Positions 41,934 through 51,164 of a stretch of 64,000 nucleotides of DNA are shown in pieces; the stretch's first letter is position 1, and every line of letters begins with the position of its first letter. Where the stretch lies: positions 62,001-126,000 of the forward strand of contig JAILLF010000037.1 in the NCBI GenBank assembly GCA_024693365.1. Reading direction: 5' to 3'. The translations under genes and the position numbers were made by a program. The notes below the pieces were generated by a model. That model was given only the letters and a program-made list of their open reading frames with translations. It had not been told where the DNA came from and searched no databases. This stretch comes from Acetatifactor sp. GTDB taxonomy: Bacteria; Bacillota; Clostridia; Lachnospirales; Lachnospiraceae.

Positions 41934-42944
41934 TTACAGAAGTTGCAAACCTTGTTCCTTTGCCTGCTGCATAACGTCATCAGGCCAGAGGGAACACTGT
42001 ACCTCGCCGATGTGCGCCTTGCGCAGGAAGAACATGCAGATTCTGGACTGGCCAATGCCGCCGCCGATGGTGTAGGGCAGCTCGCAGTTCAGAATGGCCT
42101 TGTGGAAGGGAAGCTCTGCACGCTCAGGGCAGCCAGCCTTTTCCAACTGTGTCCTTAAGGAGTTCTCATCCACGCGGATGCCCATGCTGGAAAGCTCTAA
42201 GGCGATGTCCAATACGGGATAGTAAACAACGATGTCGGCGTTCAAAGCCCAGTCGTCATAATCCGGAGCACGACCGTCGTGTGGCTCGCCGTTCTCAAGC
42301 ACGTCACCGATCTGCATGATGCAAACGGCGCCCTTTGCCTTGGCAATGTAGTATTCTCTCTCCTTGGGGGAGTAATCCGGGAACATTTCTGCCAGTTCGC
42401 TGGTGGTGATAAAGAAAATGTCATGAGGAAGGATCTCCTCAATGTAATCATAGTGAATGGACATGTACTTTTCGGTCTTGCGAAGCACCTTGTAAACCGT
42501 CTTTACGGTTTCCTTTAAGGTATCGAGGTTACGATCTTCCTTTGCGATGATCTTTTCCCAGTCCCACTGATCCACGTAAATGGAATGAATGTTGTCGGGA
42601 TCCTCGTCGCGACGGATGGCGCTCATGTCGGTGTAGAGGCCTTCGTTTACCGAAAACCCATATTTCTTTAGTGCATAGCGCTTCCATTTTGCCAAGGATT
42701 GAACGATCTCACCTTCCTTACCTGCTTCGCACTTGATGTCGAAGGATACGGGGCGTTCCACGCCATTCAGGTTATCGTTTAAACCAGAGGCCGGATCTAC
42801 AAAAAGAGGGGCAGACACGCGCAGAAGGTTTAATCTCTCTGCAAGGAGCGTCTGGAAGAAATCTTTTACGGTTTTGATTGCAATCTGGGTATCATACAGA
42901 TTGAGTTCAGAATGATATCCCTTGGGGAGTTTATAGTTGCTCAT
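41934..42944 (-). CDS. asnA: Aspartate-ammonia ligase (AsnA)
   Basis: Makes asparagine from aspartate, ammonia and ATP in the cytoplasm. 336 residues, the usual length. It is colinear with the family from YKLPKGYHSELNLYDTQIAI through RVSAPLFVDPASGLNDNLNG, NEGLYTDMSAIRRDE, YVDQWDWEK and GGGIGQSRICMFFL, which are the substrate- and ATP-binding parts of this class-II-synthetase-like enzyme. It is monocistronic, on the minus strand, and divergent from the HPr-like gene. Confidence 0.97.
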   Translation of the reverse strand: MSNYKLPKGYHSELNLYDTQIAIKTVKDFFQTLLAERLNLLRVSAPLFVDPASGLNDNLNGVERPVSFDIKCEAGKEGEIVQSLAKWKRYALKKYGFSVNEGLYTDMSAIRRDEDPDNIHSIYVDQWDWEKIIAKEDRNLDTLKETVKTVYKVLRKTEKYMSIHYDYIEEILPHDIFFITTSELAEMFPDYSPKEREYYIAKAKGAVCIMQIGDVLENGEPHDGRAPDYDDWALNADIVVYYPVLDIALELSSMGIRVDENSLRTQLEKAGCPERAELPFHKAILNCELPYTIGGGIGQSRICMFFLRKAHIGEVQCSLWPDDVMQQAKEQGLQLL

Positions 42945-42983
42945 GCGTTTTTTCCCTTTCCGGCATCATAAGATACCATTACT

Positions 42984-43012
42984 ATTTAACAGCTTTTTGC
43001 CATGGAATGCAA
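42984..43012 (-). promoter_or_regulatory. Possible asnA promoter
   Basis: On the minus strand TTGCAT (43007-43012) and TTAAAT (42984-42989) are separated by 17 bases, about 40 bases before the asnA start. The 42945-43219 gap otherwise holds only this and the opposite promoter. Confidence 0.45.
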
Positions 43013-43139
43013 GTATTTTCTAATGGAAATCAAAGATTTTTGGTGAATGCGGCACGTAAATTGTCGTCAGAGGTAAAATCAATGCATAAAGTTGACAATT
43101 TCAAGGGGATTATCGCGGATTCTTTGTGAATCCTTGCGG

Positions 43140-43168
43140 TTTACGTTTTTGGGGGAATTGATTACAAT
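43140..43168 (+). promoter_or_regulatory. Promoter of the HPr-like gene
   Basis: TTTACG (43140-43145), 17 bases, TACAAT (43163-43168), followed by a leader of about 45 bases and AAGGAGG before ATG 43220. Confidence 0.65.
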
Positions 43169-43219
43169 AGACTAAAATTCGAAGTTGGTTGTTTCGTCTC
43201 GAAAGCAAGGAGGAATATT

Positions 43220-43444
43220 ATGGTAAAGACAATTCGATTGACCCCGGATGGCGTTCAGAACTTTGTAAACGTTGCATCAAAATGTAACTTTGACATCGAC
43301 GTAAGCTACAATCGTTACGTAGTTGACGGAAAATCATTTCTTGGCGTGTATGCCTTAGATTTTAGCAGACCACTGAAGGTTGTTTATGACGGATATAATG
43401 CAGAATTTGAGGAGCTTTTGAACAAGCTGACCGTTGCTTGTTAG
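43220..43444 (+). CDS. HPr-family protein without the active-site His
   Basis: 74 residues. The fold pattern of HPr is clear from FVNVASKCNFDIDV through DGKSFLGVYALDFSRP to the C-terminal helix EFEELLNKL. Ser39 in GKSFLGV lies where HPr has the regulatory Ser46. The phosphotransfer His of the usual G-x-H-A-R-P motif is missing (TPDGVQNFV instead), so it cannot carry phosphate from PTS enzyme I. That resembles Crh of Bacillus, which keeps only the Ser. Inference: a regulatory HPr paralogue. It is monocistronic, with its own promoter and strong terminator. Confidence 0.82.
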   Translation: MVKTIRLTPDGVQNFVNVASKCNFDIDVSYNRYVVDGKSFLGVYALDFSRPLKVVYDGYNAEFEELLNKLTVAC

Positions 43445-43477
43445 GAACGGGACGTTGCAAATACGCGAAACGGATTT

Positions 43478-43527
43478 GACACCCCGTAGAAGATGGAGTA
43501 CCATCTTCTATGGGGTGTCTTTTTTTT
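43478..43527 (+). terminator. Strong intrinsic terminator
   Basis: A 19-base arm (43478-43496, GACACCCC...) pairs with 43501-43519 (...GGGGTGTC) around a four-base loop with one wobble, followed by eight or more T. Confidence 0.93.
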
Positions 43528-43604
43528 ATAAACGGAAGGCGCGAAGCAACGTCGTCTGCTGAAGGCAGACGGGTTTATGAATGTAGAAACGAAAGGGAGG
43601 ACCC

Positions 43605-46268
43605 ATGGGAGAGCAATTGCCGGTAAAAAAGGCGGCTGACAATGAGAATACGTACGTGGAAAAGCCAATGGGGGAACTCCGCGTTTCCGTAAGACGGCTT
43701 GTGGAGTTTCTGCTTCGGGAAGGGGACATTGACAACCGTCATCAGGCAGGGGCGGAAAATGCCATGCAAGAAGGCAGCAGGATACATCGCATGCTCCAAA
43801 AGCGAATGGGCTCTGATTACCAGGCGGAGGTATCGCTGAAGGCGCAGTTCCCGGCTGACGGATACAATATCGTGGTAGAGGGACGCGCGGACGGCATCCT
43901 GGACGTGCGGGAAAAGCTTATGATCGATGAGATCAAGGGTACCTATCGCGACTTAAATCGAATGAAACGCCCCGTGGCCGTTCACCTGGCGCAGGCGAAG
44001 TGCTATGCCTATCTGTATACGCGCCAAAAGCCCCGCGACAGGGTTCAGGTGAGACTGACCTACTGTAATATCGAAACCGAGGACATAAGATATTTTTATG
44101 AGGAATACGACTTGCAGGAGCTGGAAAAATGGTTTCTGGAGCTCTTAAAGGAGTATCGAAAGTGGTCGGATTTTACCTGGAAGTGGGGCGGGATACGCCA
44201 GACTTCCCTGGAGGCGTTGCAATTCCCATTTCCGTACAGGGATGGGCAAAAGGATTTGGTGTCCTATGTCTATCAAACCATCTACCACCGTAAAAAACTT
44301 TTTATTGAGGCGCCTACGGGCGTTGGAAAGACAGTCTCAACAATTTTTCCCGCCATGAAGGCCATGAGCAAGGGCATGGGAGAGCGCATGTTTTACCTCA
44401 CGGCCAAAACGATCGCCAGAACGGTGGCGGATGACACAATCGAACTCCTTCGGAAGCAGGGCCTGCGCTTTAAGAGCATCATTTTGACTGCTAAGGAGAA
44501 GATCTGTTTTCAGGAAAAGATGGAATGTGTCCCGGAACACTGCCCTTACGCAAAGGGACATTATGACAGGGTCAATGATGCCATTTACGACCTGATCACC
44601 CATGAGGATCGCTTTAGCAGGGAAAAGCTGGAAGAATATGCCATGAAGCATCAGGTCTGCCCCTTTGAGATGGGATTGGACGTGAGTCTGTTTGCCGATG
44701 CCATTATCTGTGATTATAACTATCTGTTTGATCCTCACGTTTATCTAAAGAGATTCTTTGAGAGCGGTGGGGGAGATTATTTGTTTTTGATCGATGAGGC
44801 CCATAACCTGTTGGAGCGGGGCAGGGAAATGTATTCTGCGGAACTTGTCAAGGAAGATTTTCTGTCGTTAAAGCGAATTGTGAAGGATGAGATCGCCGCA
44901 GAGCAGGAAGAGGCAAAAACAGAAAAACGCAAAAAAAAGACGGATCAAATGGAGGAAAATGCGCAGCTGACCTTGGAATTGACGGGTATGTCGCCCGTGG
45001 TGTCTTCTGCCCAAAAGCCCGTAAAACAAGGGAAAAAGCAGAAGGCAAAAAGTATTTTTGTCCGGGAGGGATATGCGGATAAAATAACGTATCATCTTGA
45101 AAAGTGCAATAAAGAACTACTGTTATTGAAACGAGATTGTGAGACGGCGATGGTCGTGGAGGAGATTGATGGGGTTGTGAACGCGCTGCAAAGGCTTTAT
45201 GCCTGCATGTCAGACTATCTGTCTGAGCAGGAGGAAGAGACGGTCAGCTGTCGTGAGGAGCTGTTGGATTTCTTTTTTGAGGCAGCGCATTTCCTTGAGA
45301 TTTACGAGCGGGTAGACGAGCATTACGTGAAATACGTGCAGATGCGTGAGGATGGTTCTTTCCTTTTAAAACTGTTCTGCGTGAATCCGAAGGAAAACTT
45401 AAAAGAGTGCATGCTTCGAGGCAGGAGCTCCATCCTGTTTTCCGCAACGCTCTTGCCGATCCAGTATTACAAGGAGCTTTTGGGCGGCGATAAGGAAGAC
45501 TATGAAGTCTATGCAAAATCCGTATTTGACAACGAAAAGCGAGCGTTATTTATTGCAAATGACGTGACCACTAAGTTTTCGCGCAGATCTCCGGAGGAAT
45601 TCTATAATATCGCACGTTATATTAACAGTGTCGTGAATAGCAGGGCGGGAAATTACATGGTCTTTTGTCCTTCCTACGCATTCATGCGCTCAGTTTATGA
45701 AGTGTTCGCTTCGGAGTTTGCGGATGAGAACAGAGAGTGTATCATGCAGCAGGAGATTATGACGGAGGAGGAGAAGGAATGGTTCCTTGGCCGTTTCAAG
45801 GGGAACGAGGGGTTGGACCTTGGCGCGCTGATCAACATGGAAATAGAAGAAGAGACGGAAAAACAGCCTGAGACCCTGGTGGGCTTTTGCGTCCTGGGAG
45901 GTGTTTTCAGCGAGGGGATCGATCTTCGGGAGGACAGTCTGATCGGTGCCGTCATTGTCGGAACAGGTTTGCCTCAGGTGGGATACGAGAAGGAATTGCT
46001 GAAAGCTTATTTTGATGAGCGCGGAGAAAATGGATTTGATTATGCGTATCGTTTTCCGGGAATGAATAAAGTATTGCAGGCGGCGGGGCGCGTGATCCGG
46101 ACGCAGGAGGACGTGGGCGTTATCACGTTGTTAGATGAAAGGTTCTTACAGGGATCCTACCGCAAGACGTTTCCCAGGGAATGGGATCATTATGAAGTGG
46201 TGAACGTGGAACTGCTGGAAAGACGGCTGGAAAGATTTTGGGATTCTTGGGGGAAATATGGAAACTGA
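43605..46268 (+). CDS. DinG/XPD-type DNA helicase with N-terminal nuclease-fold domain
   Basis: 887 residues, GGGAGG before ATG 43605. Residues of about 25-185 match a Cas4/RecB-type PD-(D/E)xK fold: EGRADGILDV and MIDEIKGTYRDL carry the acidic and E-x-K residues. The helicase follows: Walker A EAPTGVGKTVS, four Cys between motifs Ia and II (KICFQEKMECVPEHCPYAKG, HQVCPF) as for the XPD 4Fe-4S cluster, DEAH box LIDEAHNL, and motif VI QAAGRVIRT. A charged, Lys-rich insert lies near 430-470. Probably acts in DNA repair or resolution of unusual structures. Such fusions occur in Clostridia; substrate polarity cannot be read from the sequence. Confidence 0.88.
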   Translation: MGEQLPVKKAADNENTYVEKPMGELRVSVRRLVEFLLREGDIDNRHQAGAENAMQEGSRIHRMLQKRMGSDYQAEVSLKAQFPADGYNIVVEGRADGILDVREKLMIDEIKGTYRDLNRMKRPVAVHLAQAKCYAYLYTRQKPRDRVQVRLTYCNIETEDIRYFYEEYDLQELEKWFLELLKEYRKWSDFTWKWGGIRQTSLEALQFPFPYRDGQKDLVSYVYQTIYHRKKLFIEAPTGVGKTVSTIFPAMKAMSKGMGERMFYLTAKTIARTVADDTIELLRKQGLRFKSIILTAKEKICFQEKMECVPEHCPYAKGHYDRVNDAIYDLITHEDRFSREKLEEYAMKHQVCPFEMGLDVSLFADAIICDYNYLFDPHVYLKRFFESGGGDYLFLIDEAHNLLERGREMYSAELVKEDFLSLKRIVKDEIAAEQEEAKTEKRKKKTDQMEENAQLTLELTGMSPVVSSAQKPVKQGKKQKAKSIFVREGYADKITYHLEKCNKELLLLKRDCETAMVVEEIDGVVNALQRLYACMSDYLSEQEEETVSCREELLDFFFEAAHFLEIYERVDEHYVKYVQMREDGSFLLKLFCVNPKENLKECMLRGRSSILFSATLLPIQYYKELLGGDKEDYEVYAKSVFDNEKRALFIANDVTTKFSRRSPEEFYNIARYINSVVNSRAGNYMVFCPSYAFMRSVYEVFASEFADENRECIMQQEIMTEEEKEWFLGRFKGNEGLDLGALINMEIEEETEKQPETLVGFCVLGGVFSEGIDLREDSLIGAVIVGTGLPQVGYEKELLKAYFDERGENGFDYAYRFPGMNKVLQAAGRVIRTQEDVGVITLLDERFLQGSYRKTFPREWDHYEVVNVELLERRLERFWDSWGKYGN

Positions 46269-46359
46269 TTTTATTGCATAAAACGATTTAGTATGATAAA
46301 ATAAGGATTAGTTTTCTGAGATGACACTTTAAAAAATATGTGAATGACACTAACGTCAT

Positions 46360-46444
46360 TGTGGATAACTCTGTGGAATCTGTGGATTCACAACGGAATT
46401 CGATTTAAAAACGACAGCTATTCCAATTAGCGTTTTGTGGATAA
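46360..46444. promoter_or_regulatory. DnaA-box-like cluster
   Basis: Two exact TGTGGATAA words (46360-46368 and 46436-46444; TTATCCACA on the other strand) match the DnaA-box consensus. Two near matches (TGTGGAATC, TGTGGATTC) lie between them at 46372-46388. They fill the 253-base gap between the helicase and the ABC transporter. No dnaA or dnaN is nearby, so this is not an obvious oriC. Confidence 0.6.
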
Positions 46445-46521
46445 CTTTTGACGCATAAAAATTGCCATTTGGAAACGAGGGCTTGTAACCAATTAAAATT
46501 GCAAACGTTACGGAGAAGAAA

Positions 46522-47289
46522 ATGGGAGTTTTGATCGACATTCGGGACGTCAGTAAGATTTATAATCCCGGAGAGAATGAAGTGAGGGCACTGGATCACG
46601 TCACGGTCTCCATCGACGAGGGAGAGTACGTGGCGATCATTGGTCAGTCTGGAAGTGGAAAATCCACGTTGATGAATATTTTGGGTTGCCTGGACGTGCC
46701 GACGGAGGGGGAATACTATCTGCACGGCAAGGACGTCATGGAGCTGGATGACGATGAACTTTCGGACATCCGGAATCAGGAGATCGGTTTTGTGTTTCAG
46801 GGGTTTAATCTGATCGCGAACCTGACGGCGTTTGAAAACGTGGAGCTGCCCTTGATTTATCGCGGCGTACGAAAGTCCAAACGGGAAGAGTTGTCGGAGA
46901 TCGCTTTGGAAAAGGTCGGTCTCGGCAACCGCATGGATCACAAGCCGGCGGAAATGTCCGGAGGACAGCAGCAACGCGTGGCCATCGCAAGGGCTATTGC
47001 GCAGGCACCGCCCGTCATCCTGGCGGATGAGCCAACTGGTAACCTGGACTCACATTCCACCGGGGAAATTATGGACATTTTGGAAGCATTGCATGGCGAG
47101 GGCAGGACAGTGATCCTGATCACGCACAATAATGAGATCGCCGCACGGGCAGAGAGAATCATCCAGATCAGGGACGGCCAAATCGTTAGCGACAGCAAAG
47201 TTGTAAGCGATAGCAAAGTTGTAAGTGACAGTATGGGCAACAAGGGTTACGGAGGAGAAAATGAAGACGAAGTCAAAGAAGAAGCGTAA
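46522..47289 (+). CDS. MacB-type ABC transporter ATPase
   Basis: 255 residues. Walker [10 protein letters not shown] (about 38-46), Q-loop [20 protein letters not shown], signature [14 protein letters not shown] and Walker [14 protein letters not shown] identify the LolD/MacB-type ATPases that work with FtsX-like permeases. The C-terminal tail has VSDSKV repeats encoded by an 18-bp DNA repeat, and its last 29 bases overlap the membrane-fusion gene. It powers the exporter formed with 47261 and 48789. Confidence 0.92.
   Translation: MGVLIDIRDVSKIYNPGENEVRALDHVTVSIDEGEYVAIIGQSGSGKSTLMNILGCLDVPTEGEYYLHGKDVMELDDDELSDIRNQEIGFVFQGFNLIANLTAFENVELPLIYRGVRKSKREELSEIALEKVGLGNRMDHKPAEMSGGQQQRVAIARAIAQAPPVILADEPTGNLDSHSTGEIMDILEALHGEGRTVILITHNNEIAARAERIIQIRDGQIVSDSKVVSDSKVVSDSMGNKGYGGENEDEVKEEA
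47185..47235 (+). repeat. 18-bp in-frame tandem repeat
   Basis: Two and a half units (47185-47202, 47203-47220, 47221-47235) encode VSDSKV repeats in the ATPase tail, just before the overlap with the next gene. Confidence 0.85.
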
Positions 47290-48733
47290 AGTCAGGAAGA
47301 TCATTAAATGGGTCATTATCCTACTGATCATCGTGGGTATCATTGTGGTAGTGACAAAGGTAAAAAGCAGTAAGAACAAGGTGACGATCCCCACCGTGGT
47401 CACGACAAAAGCATATCGCGGAGATTTGCAGGAGCAGATCAGCGCCACGGGTTTTGTGCGCGGCGAGGAGAACGTCGTGATTTACGCACCGGCATCCGGA
47501 AACGTTCTTAACGTGATGCCTAAGGTAGGGGATGAGGTGCAGGAGGGAGATTTGCTTCTTTCCTATGACCTTGAGGCCCTGGATGAATCCTTGTATCAGG
47601 CAAAGCTCCAAAACGAACGCACTCAGATCTCTTATGAGGTGACACTGAACGGGAATGCGGAGGGAAAGGGAAAGGTCAGTGAGGCGGATACCAATCTCCC
47701 CGTCTTAAAACAGCAGATTGCAGATCATGAGAAATATTTGGAGAATCTTCAGACGGAGCTTGCAAATTATCAGACAAAGCAGAGTGACGACGCCATCCTG
47801 CTAAATCATCAACTGACCAAGCAGCGTGCGGAACTGATGGAAGCATTAACGACGCTGGATCCGGGAACGGAGGAATACGAAAAGACGCAAAAGCAACTAA
47901 ATTCCGTGAACGCGCAGTTAGAACAGCTCGCCTTAAACCAGAGTCTGTCGCAAAAACCGGCGGAATACGCAAAGGAGCTTCAGGAAAAGATCAAGCAGGA
48001 GCAGGAGACCCTGGCGGATTTACGAACGTATCAGGCGGAGATGGAGCGGCAGAAGACCACGGGCGAGGCTACGGTCATGGATTCCTACCAGAAAAGACAG
48101 TTGGAGATTGACATGGAGCTTACGAAGCTAAACTATGATAAGCTCTTAAAGGGCAGGGAGGAAGCGGAAAAGGGCATTACCGCTCCGTATCACGGCGTCA
48201 TCACCAGTGTTTCCGCGGCTCCCGGAAATGGCATTGCGGAGGGAACGCCGGTCTTTACCTTGGAAAGACTGGATAAATTGAAAGTGGATTCGACTGCTAC
48301 GAAATACATGCTCGATCGGTTAAATGTTGGCCAAAGGGCGGAAATAGAGATCATGGGTGACGTCCATGAGGGTAGAGTCAGCCACATTTCGAGATTTGCG
48401 CAGACAACGAACCTGTCTGTCGTTGTTGTTGGCTTCGAAGTAGAGATTTTGGGCTCTCTGGAGGATATTTATCTTGAGACGGACGTAAAGATGACGATCG
48501 ATACGAATCATGCAGAAAATGCGCTGCTCCTCCCCGCGGAAGCGGTTAATGCCAATATGGACGGGGATTTTGTGTACGTATTGCAGGGAGACGTTATTTC
48601 GGTAAGACCCGTCACCTGCGGCATCACCTCCGAAGGACTTGTCGAGATCCTAAGCGGCATCACCGAGGAGGACGAAATCGTGTCGGATTATGATGGTGAA
48701 ATTGAGGAAGGCGTTGTTGTTGAGCGAAGGTAA
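47261..48733 (+). CDS. HlyD/MacA-type membrane fusion protein
   Basis: 490 residues. ATG 47261 has GGAGGAG upstream, inside the ATPase gene. One N-terminal membrane helix (WVIILLIIVGIIVVV), then a biotinyl-lipoyl-like half (VIYAPASGNVLNVMPKVGDEV), a long coiled-coil hairpin (about 130-295), the second lipoyl half (ITAPYHGVITSVSAAPGNG) and beta-barrel domains (LLLPAEAVNANMDGDFVYVL). It acts on the outer face, linking the ABC exporter to its substrate. Confidence 0.9.
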   Translation: MKTKSKKKRKVRKIIKWVIILLIIVGIIVVVTKVKSSKNKVTIPTVVTTKAYRGDLQEQISATGFVRGEENVVIYAPASGNVLNVMPKVGDEVQEGDLLLSYDLEALDESLYQAKLQNERTQISYEVTLNGNAEGKGKVSEADTNLPVLKQQIADHEKYLENLQTELANYQTKQSDDAILLNHQLTKQRAELMEALTTLDPGTEEYEKTQKQLNSVNAQLEQLALNQSLSQKPAEYAKELQEKIKQEQETLADLRTYQAEMERQKTTGEATVMDSYQKRQLEIDMELTKLNYDKLLKGREEAEKGITAPYHGVITSVSAAPGNGIAEGTPVFTLERLDKLKVDSTATKYMLDRLNVGQRAEIEIMGDVHEGRVSHISRFAQTTNLSVVVVGFEVEILGSLEDIYLETDVKMTIDTNHAENALLLPAEAVNANMDGDFVYVLQGDVISVRPVTCGITSEGLVEILSGITEEDEIVSDYDGEIEEGVVVERR

Positions 48734-48788
48734 GCGAAATGGAGCATTACGTTATCGCGAAGCGATTTTTACTTAGAGAGGAAAAAGA

Positions 48789-50033
48789 ATGGGACAGATA
48801 TTTGAATACGTGAAGATTGCCCTCATGAACATCAAGAGCAATAAAGGGCGTTCCATCCTGACCATGCTTGGCATCATTATTGGCATCGCCTCCGTCATTC
48901 TGATCGTCACGATCGGTAATGGCGTTAAGAATTCCGTGAATTCCGGAATCAATGACATGATTGGCAATTCGGTATCTTTTTATATCAACGACGAATCGGA
49001 GTTGGCGGAGCAGATCCATATCACGCTGGAGGACCTTGAGGACATAAAAAAGAACGTACCGCACGTAAAGACGGTATATGAATACTGGACAACCCATGGC
49101 GGAAGCGGCGTGACGAGCCGCAAAGGAGAATTTGACCTGGAGATCACCTTTGGAACGCCGGGAATGTATTATCTGAAAAAGGCTCCAATGCTCCGCGGAC
49201 GATATTTTAACGAGAATGACTATTATGCCCAAAGCAACGTCTGCGTTATCGATGCAAAGAGCGCCAAGGCGATGTTTGGACATACTGACGTCGTGGGCAT
49301 GACCATAGAGTCTACGCTCGCAAGGCAGCCCGTTGAATTCAAGATCATCGGCGTTCGCGATAATGAAAAGCAGGCCGGGCTCGTTGCTTATCTGGAGCAG
49401 ATGTTCTCAGGCCGGACTCCGGAGGTTTCCATCGACGTTCCGGAATCCTTTGTGGGGACGCTGGTCGGATGGTTTGGTACGGACATTAGCAACTTTAACG
49501 TTGTCAGTGACAGCCCGGAGAATCTTGGACAGGTTGCTGAAGAGACTCTCGATTATCTGGAGAAAAAGTTTCATTGTAAGCGCCAAAACGTATTTCAGGT
49601 CATGAATTTTATGGATGACATGACGGAGGTCAATCAGATCATGGACTACGTTACGCTGTTTGTGGCTCTCGTGGCGGCAATCTCTCTTCTCGTTGGCGGC
49701 ATTGGCGTTATGAACATCATGTTGGTGTCGGTCACGGAGAGAACCCGTGAGATAGGCATCCGCAAGGCGCTTGGGGCGCGGACTTCATCCATCATGCTGC
49801 AGTTCCTTTCGGAATCCGCCATCATCACGCTGCTTGGCGGGCTTATCGGCATTGCAATCGGCGTGGGCGGCGCTTATCTGATCTGCTATTTTGTGGACAT
49901 TCAGGCTAAGATGAACATTGCGGCTGTCACCGGTGCAACGGCCTTTTCCGCCGCGGTCGGCATTTTCTTTGGCCTGTATCCCGCGAAAAAGGCGGCAAAG
50001 CTCAGTCCCATCGAAGCCCTGCGGCATGAGTGA
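48789..50033 (+). CDS. MacB-type ABC permease (FtsX family)
   Basis: 414 residues. An N-terminal membrane helix (ILTMLGIIIGIASVILIVTI) precedes a large extracytoplasmic MacB periplasmic-core-like domain (about 45-265). Three C-terminal membrane helices follow, with the FtsX pattern VSVTERTREIGIRKALGA and the ending GLYPAKKAAKLSPIEALRHE. It completes the tripartite exporter with the two upstream genes. The cargo is probably a peptide or drug and is unknown; no bacteriocin gene lies beside it. Confidence 0.92.
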   Translation: MGQIFEYVKIALMNIKSNKGRSILTMLGIIIGIASVILIVTIGNGVKNSVNSGINDMIGNSVSFYINDESELAEQIHITLEDLEDIKKNVPHVKTVYEYWTTHGGSGVTSRKGEFDLEITFGTPGMYYLKKAPMLRGRYFNENDYYAQSNVCVIDAKSAKAMFGHTDVVGMTIESTLARQPVEFKIIGVRDNEKQAGLVAYLEQMFSGRTPEVSIDVPESFVGTLVGWFGTDISNFNVVSDSPENLGQVAEETLDYLEKKFHCKRQNVFQVMNFMDDMTEVNQIMDYVTLFVALVAAISLLVGGIGVMNIMLVSVTERTREIGIRKALGARTSSIMLQFLSESAIITLLGGLIGIAIGVGGAYLICYFVDIQAKMNIAAVTGATAFSAAVGIFFGLYPAKKAAKLSPIEALRHE

Positions 50034-50162
50034 GCGCACAGGCAGATTTTAAGTGGTTACTTTCCCTTTTTCCATTGCGTTATCTCTCAAAAAATGCTAT
50101 GCTGTTACTATAAAAGTCAGGCACGTGTTTTTATGAAATTCATGCCTGCAAGGGGATAACGC

Positions 50163-51104
50163 ATGATGCAGAAAAAGGATCAAGACGGATTTGAGATTCT
50201 CATCAATCCCAGTGCATCTTCCGGCAGGGGAATGAGAATCTGGAAAAAAGTTAAAAGAGAATTGGACGCGAGGGGCGTGCCTTATCGGAAGCATCTTTTA
50301 AAGGCTCCGGGTGAGGCTACGCTCCTTGTGCGCGATTTGACGAAGAATCTGAAGAGAGATTGCCATCTTTTGGTGTTGGGCGGGGATGGAACGCTGAACG
50401 AAGTGCTGAATGGAATCGTCGATTTTAAGCACGTAATTCTGTCCTGCATTCGGACGGGCTCCGGCAATGACTTTGCCGGAAACGTCGAAGTCGAAAAGGA
50501 TGCACTGAAGGCGGTGGAGCAGCTCTTGGATCATCCCATGGAAGCCAGCCTGGATTACGGTGAGGTCCGGGCGGACGAGCATGAGCCCAGGCGTTTTCTG
50601 ATCAGCTGCGGCATGGGATATGACGCGGACATTTGCGAGGAGGTTTCCCGAAGCAGGCTGAAGAAGGTCCTGAACCGTTTCGGACTTGGAAAACTGGTCT
50701 ATCTTATGATTGGCATCAAGCAGATATTCACGAGGGACAATGCGAATGCCATCTTGTACGTGGATGATCAGAAACCGATCCACGTGAGGCATCTGTTCTT
50801 TCTCGTGGGCATGCAGCATCCGCGGGAGGGGGGCGGCGTTCCGTTTTGTCCGGAGGCGGATCCCACGGACGGAAAGCTGGATTTCTGTCTGGTGCGCGAC
50901 ATGCCAAAGTGGAAGCTGCTCTTGGCCGTGGCGCTTGTGTACGGGAAAAAGCACCTGCTCTTTAAAAACATTACCACCTATCGCTGTAAGACCATGCGCC
51001 TCGTGGCGATCAAGCCGCAGTGGGTGCACCTGGACGGCGAGACACCCTATCAGGCGAAGGAAGTCCTTTGGGTATGCAAGGGCAGGATCCGGTTCCAAAA
51101 ATAA
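50163..51104 (+). CDS. Diacylglycerol kinase-family lipid kinase
   Basis: 313 residues, AAGGGG before ATG 50163. FEILINPSASSGRG at the start, the nucleotide-binding LVLGGDGTLNEVLNGI and SCIRTGSGNDFAG identify the DagK/YegS family. CPEADPTDGKLDFCLV in the second half fits the metal-binding region. It phosphorylates a membrane lipid such as diacylglycerol, feeding phospholipid or lipoteichoic acid recycling. Its own promoter may be TTGCGT-17-TATGCT near 50075-50103. Confidence 0.9.
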   Translation: MMQKKDQDGFEILINPSASSGRGMRIWKKVKRELDARGVPYRKHLLKAPGEATLLVRDLTKNLKRDCHLLVLGGDGTLNEVLNGIVDFKHVILSCIRTGSGNDFAGNVEVEKDALKAVEQLLDHPMEASLDYGEVRADEHEPRRFLISCGMGYDADICEEVSRSRLKKVLNRFGLGKLVYLMIGIKQIFTRDNANAILYVDDQKPIHVRHLFFLVGMQHPREGGGVPFCPEADPTDGKLDFCLVRDMPKWKLLLAVALVYGKKHLLFKNITTYRCKTMRLVAIKPQWVHLDGETPYQAKEVLWVCKGRIRFQK

Positions 51105-51164
51105 CCACTGACGGCGCAACAGCGTTATTTGCGAAAAATATTGGATGAAAAGGAGGAATGCAGT

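Noticed and set aside
46268..46521. Replication origin
   Set aside because: DnaA boxes are present but there is no dnaA, dnaN, gyrB or rpmH nearby and only a short A+T-rich stretch.
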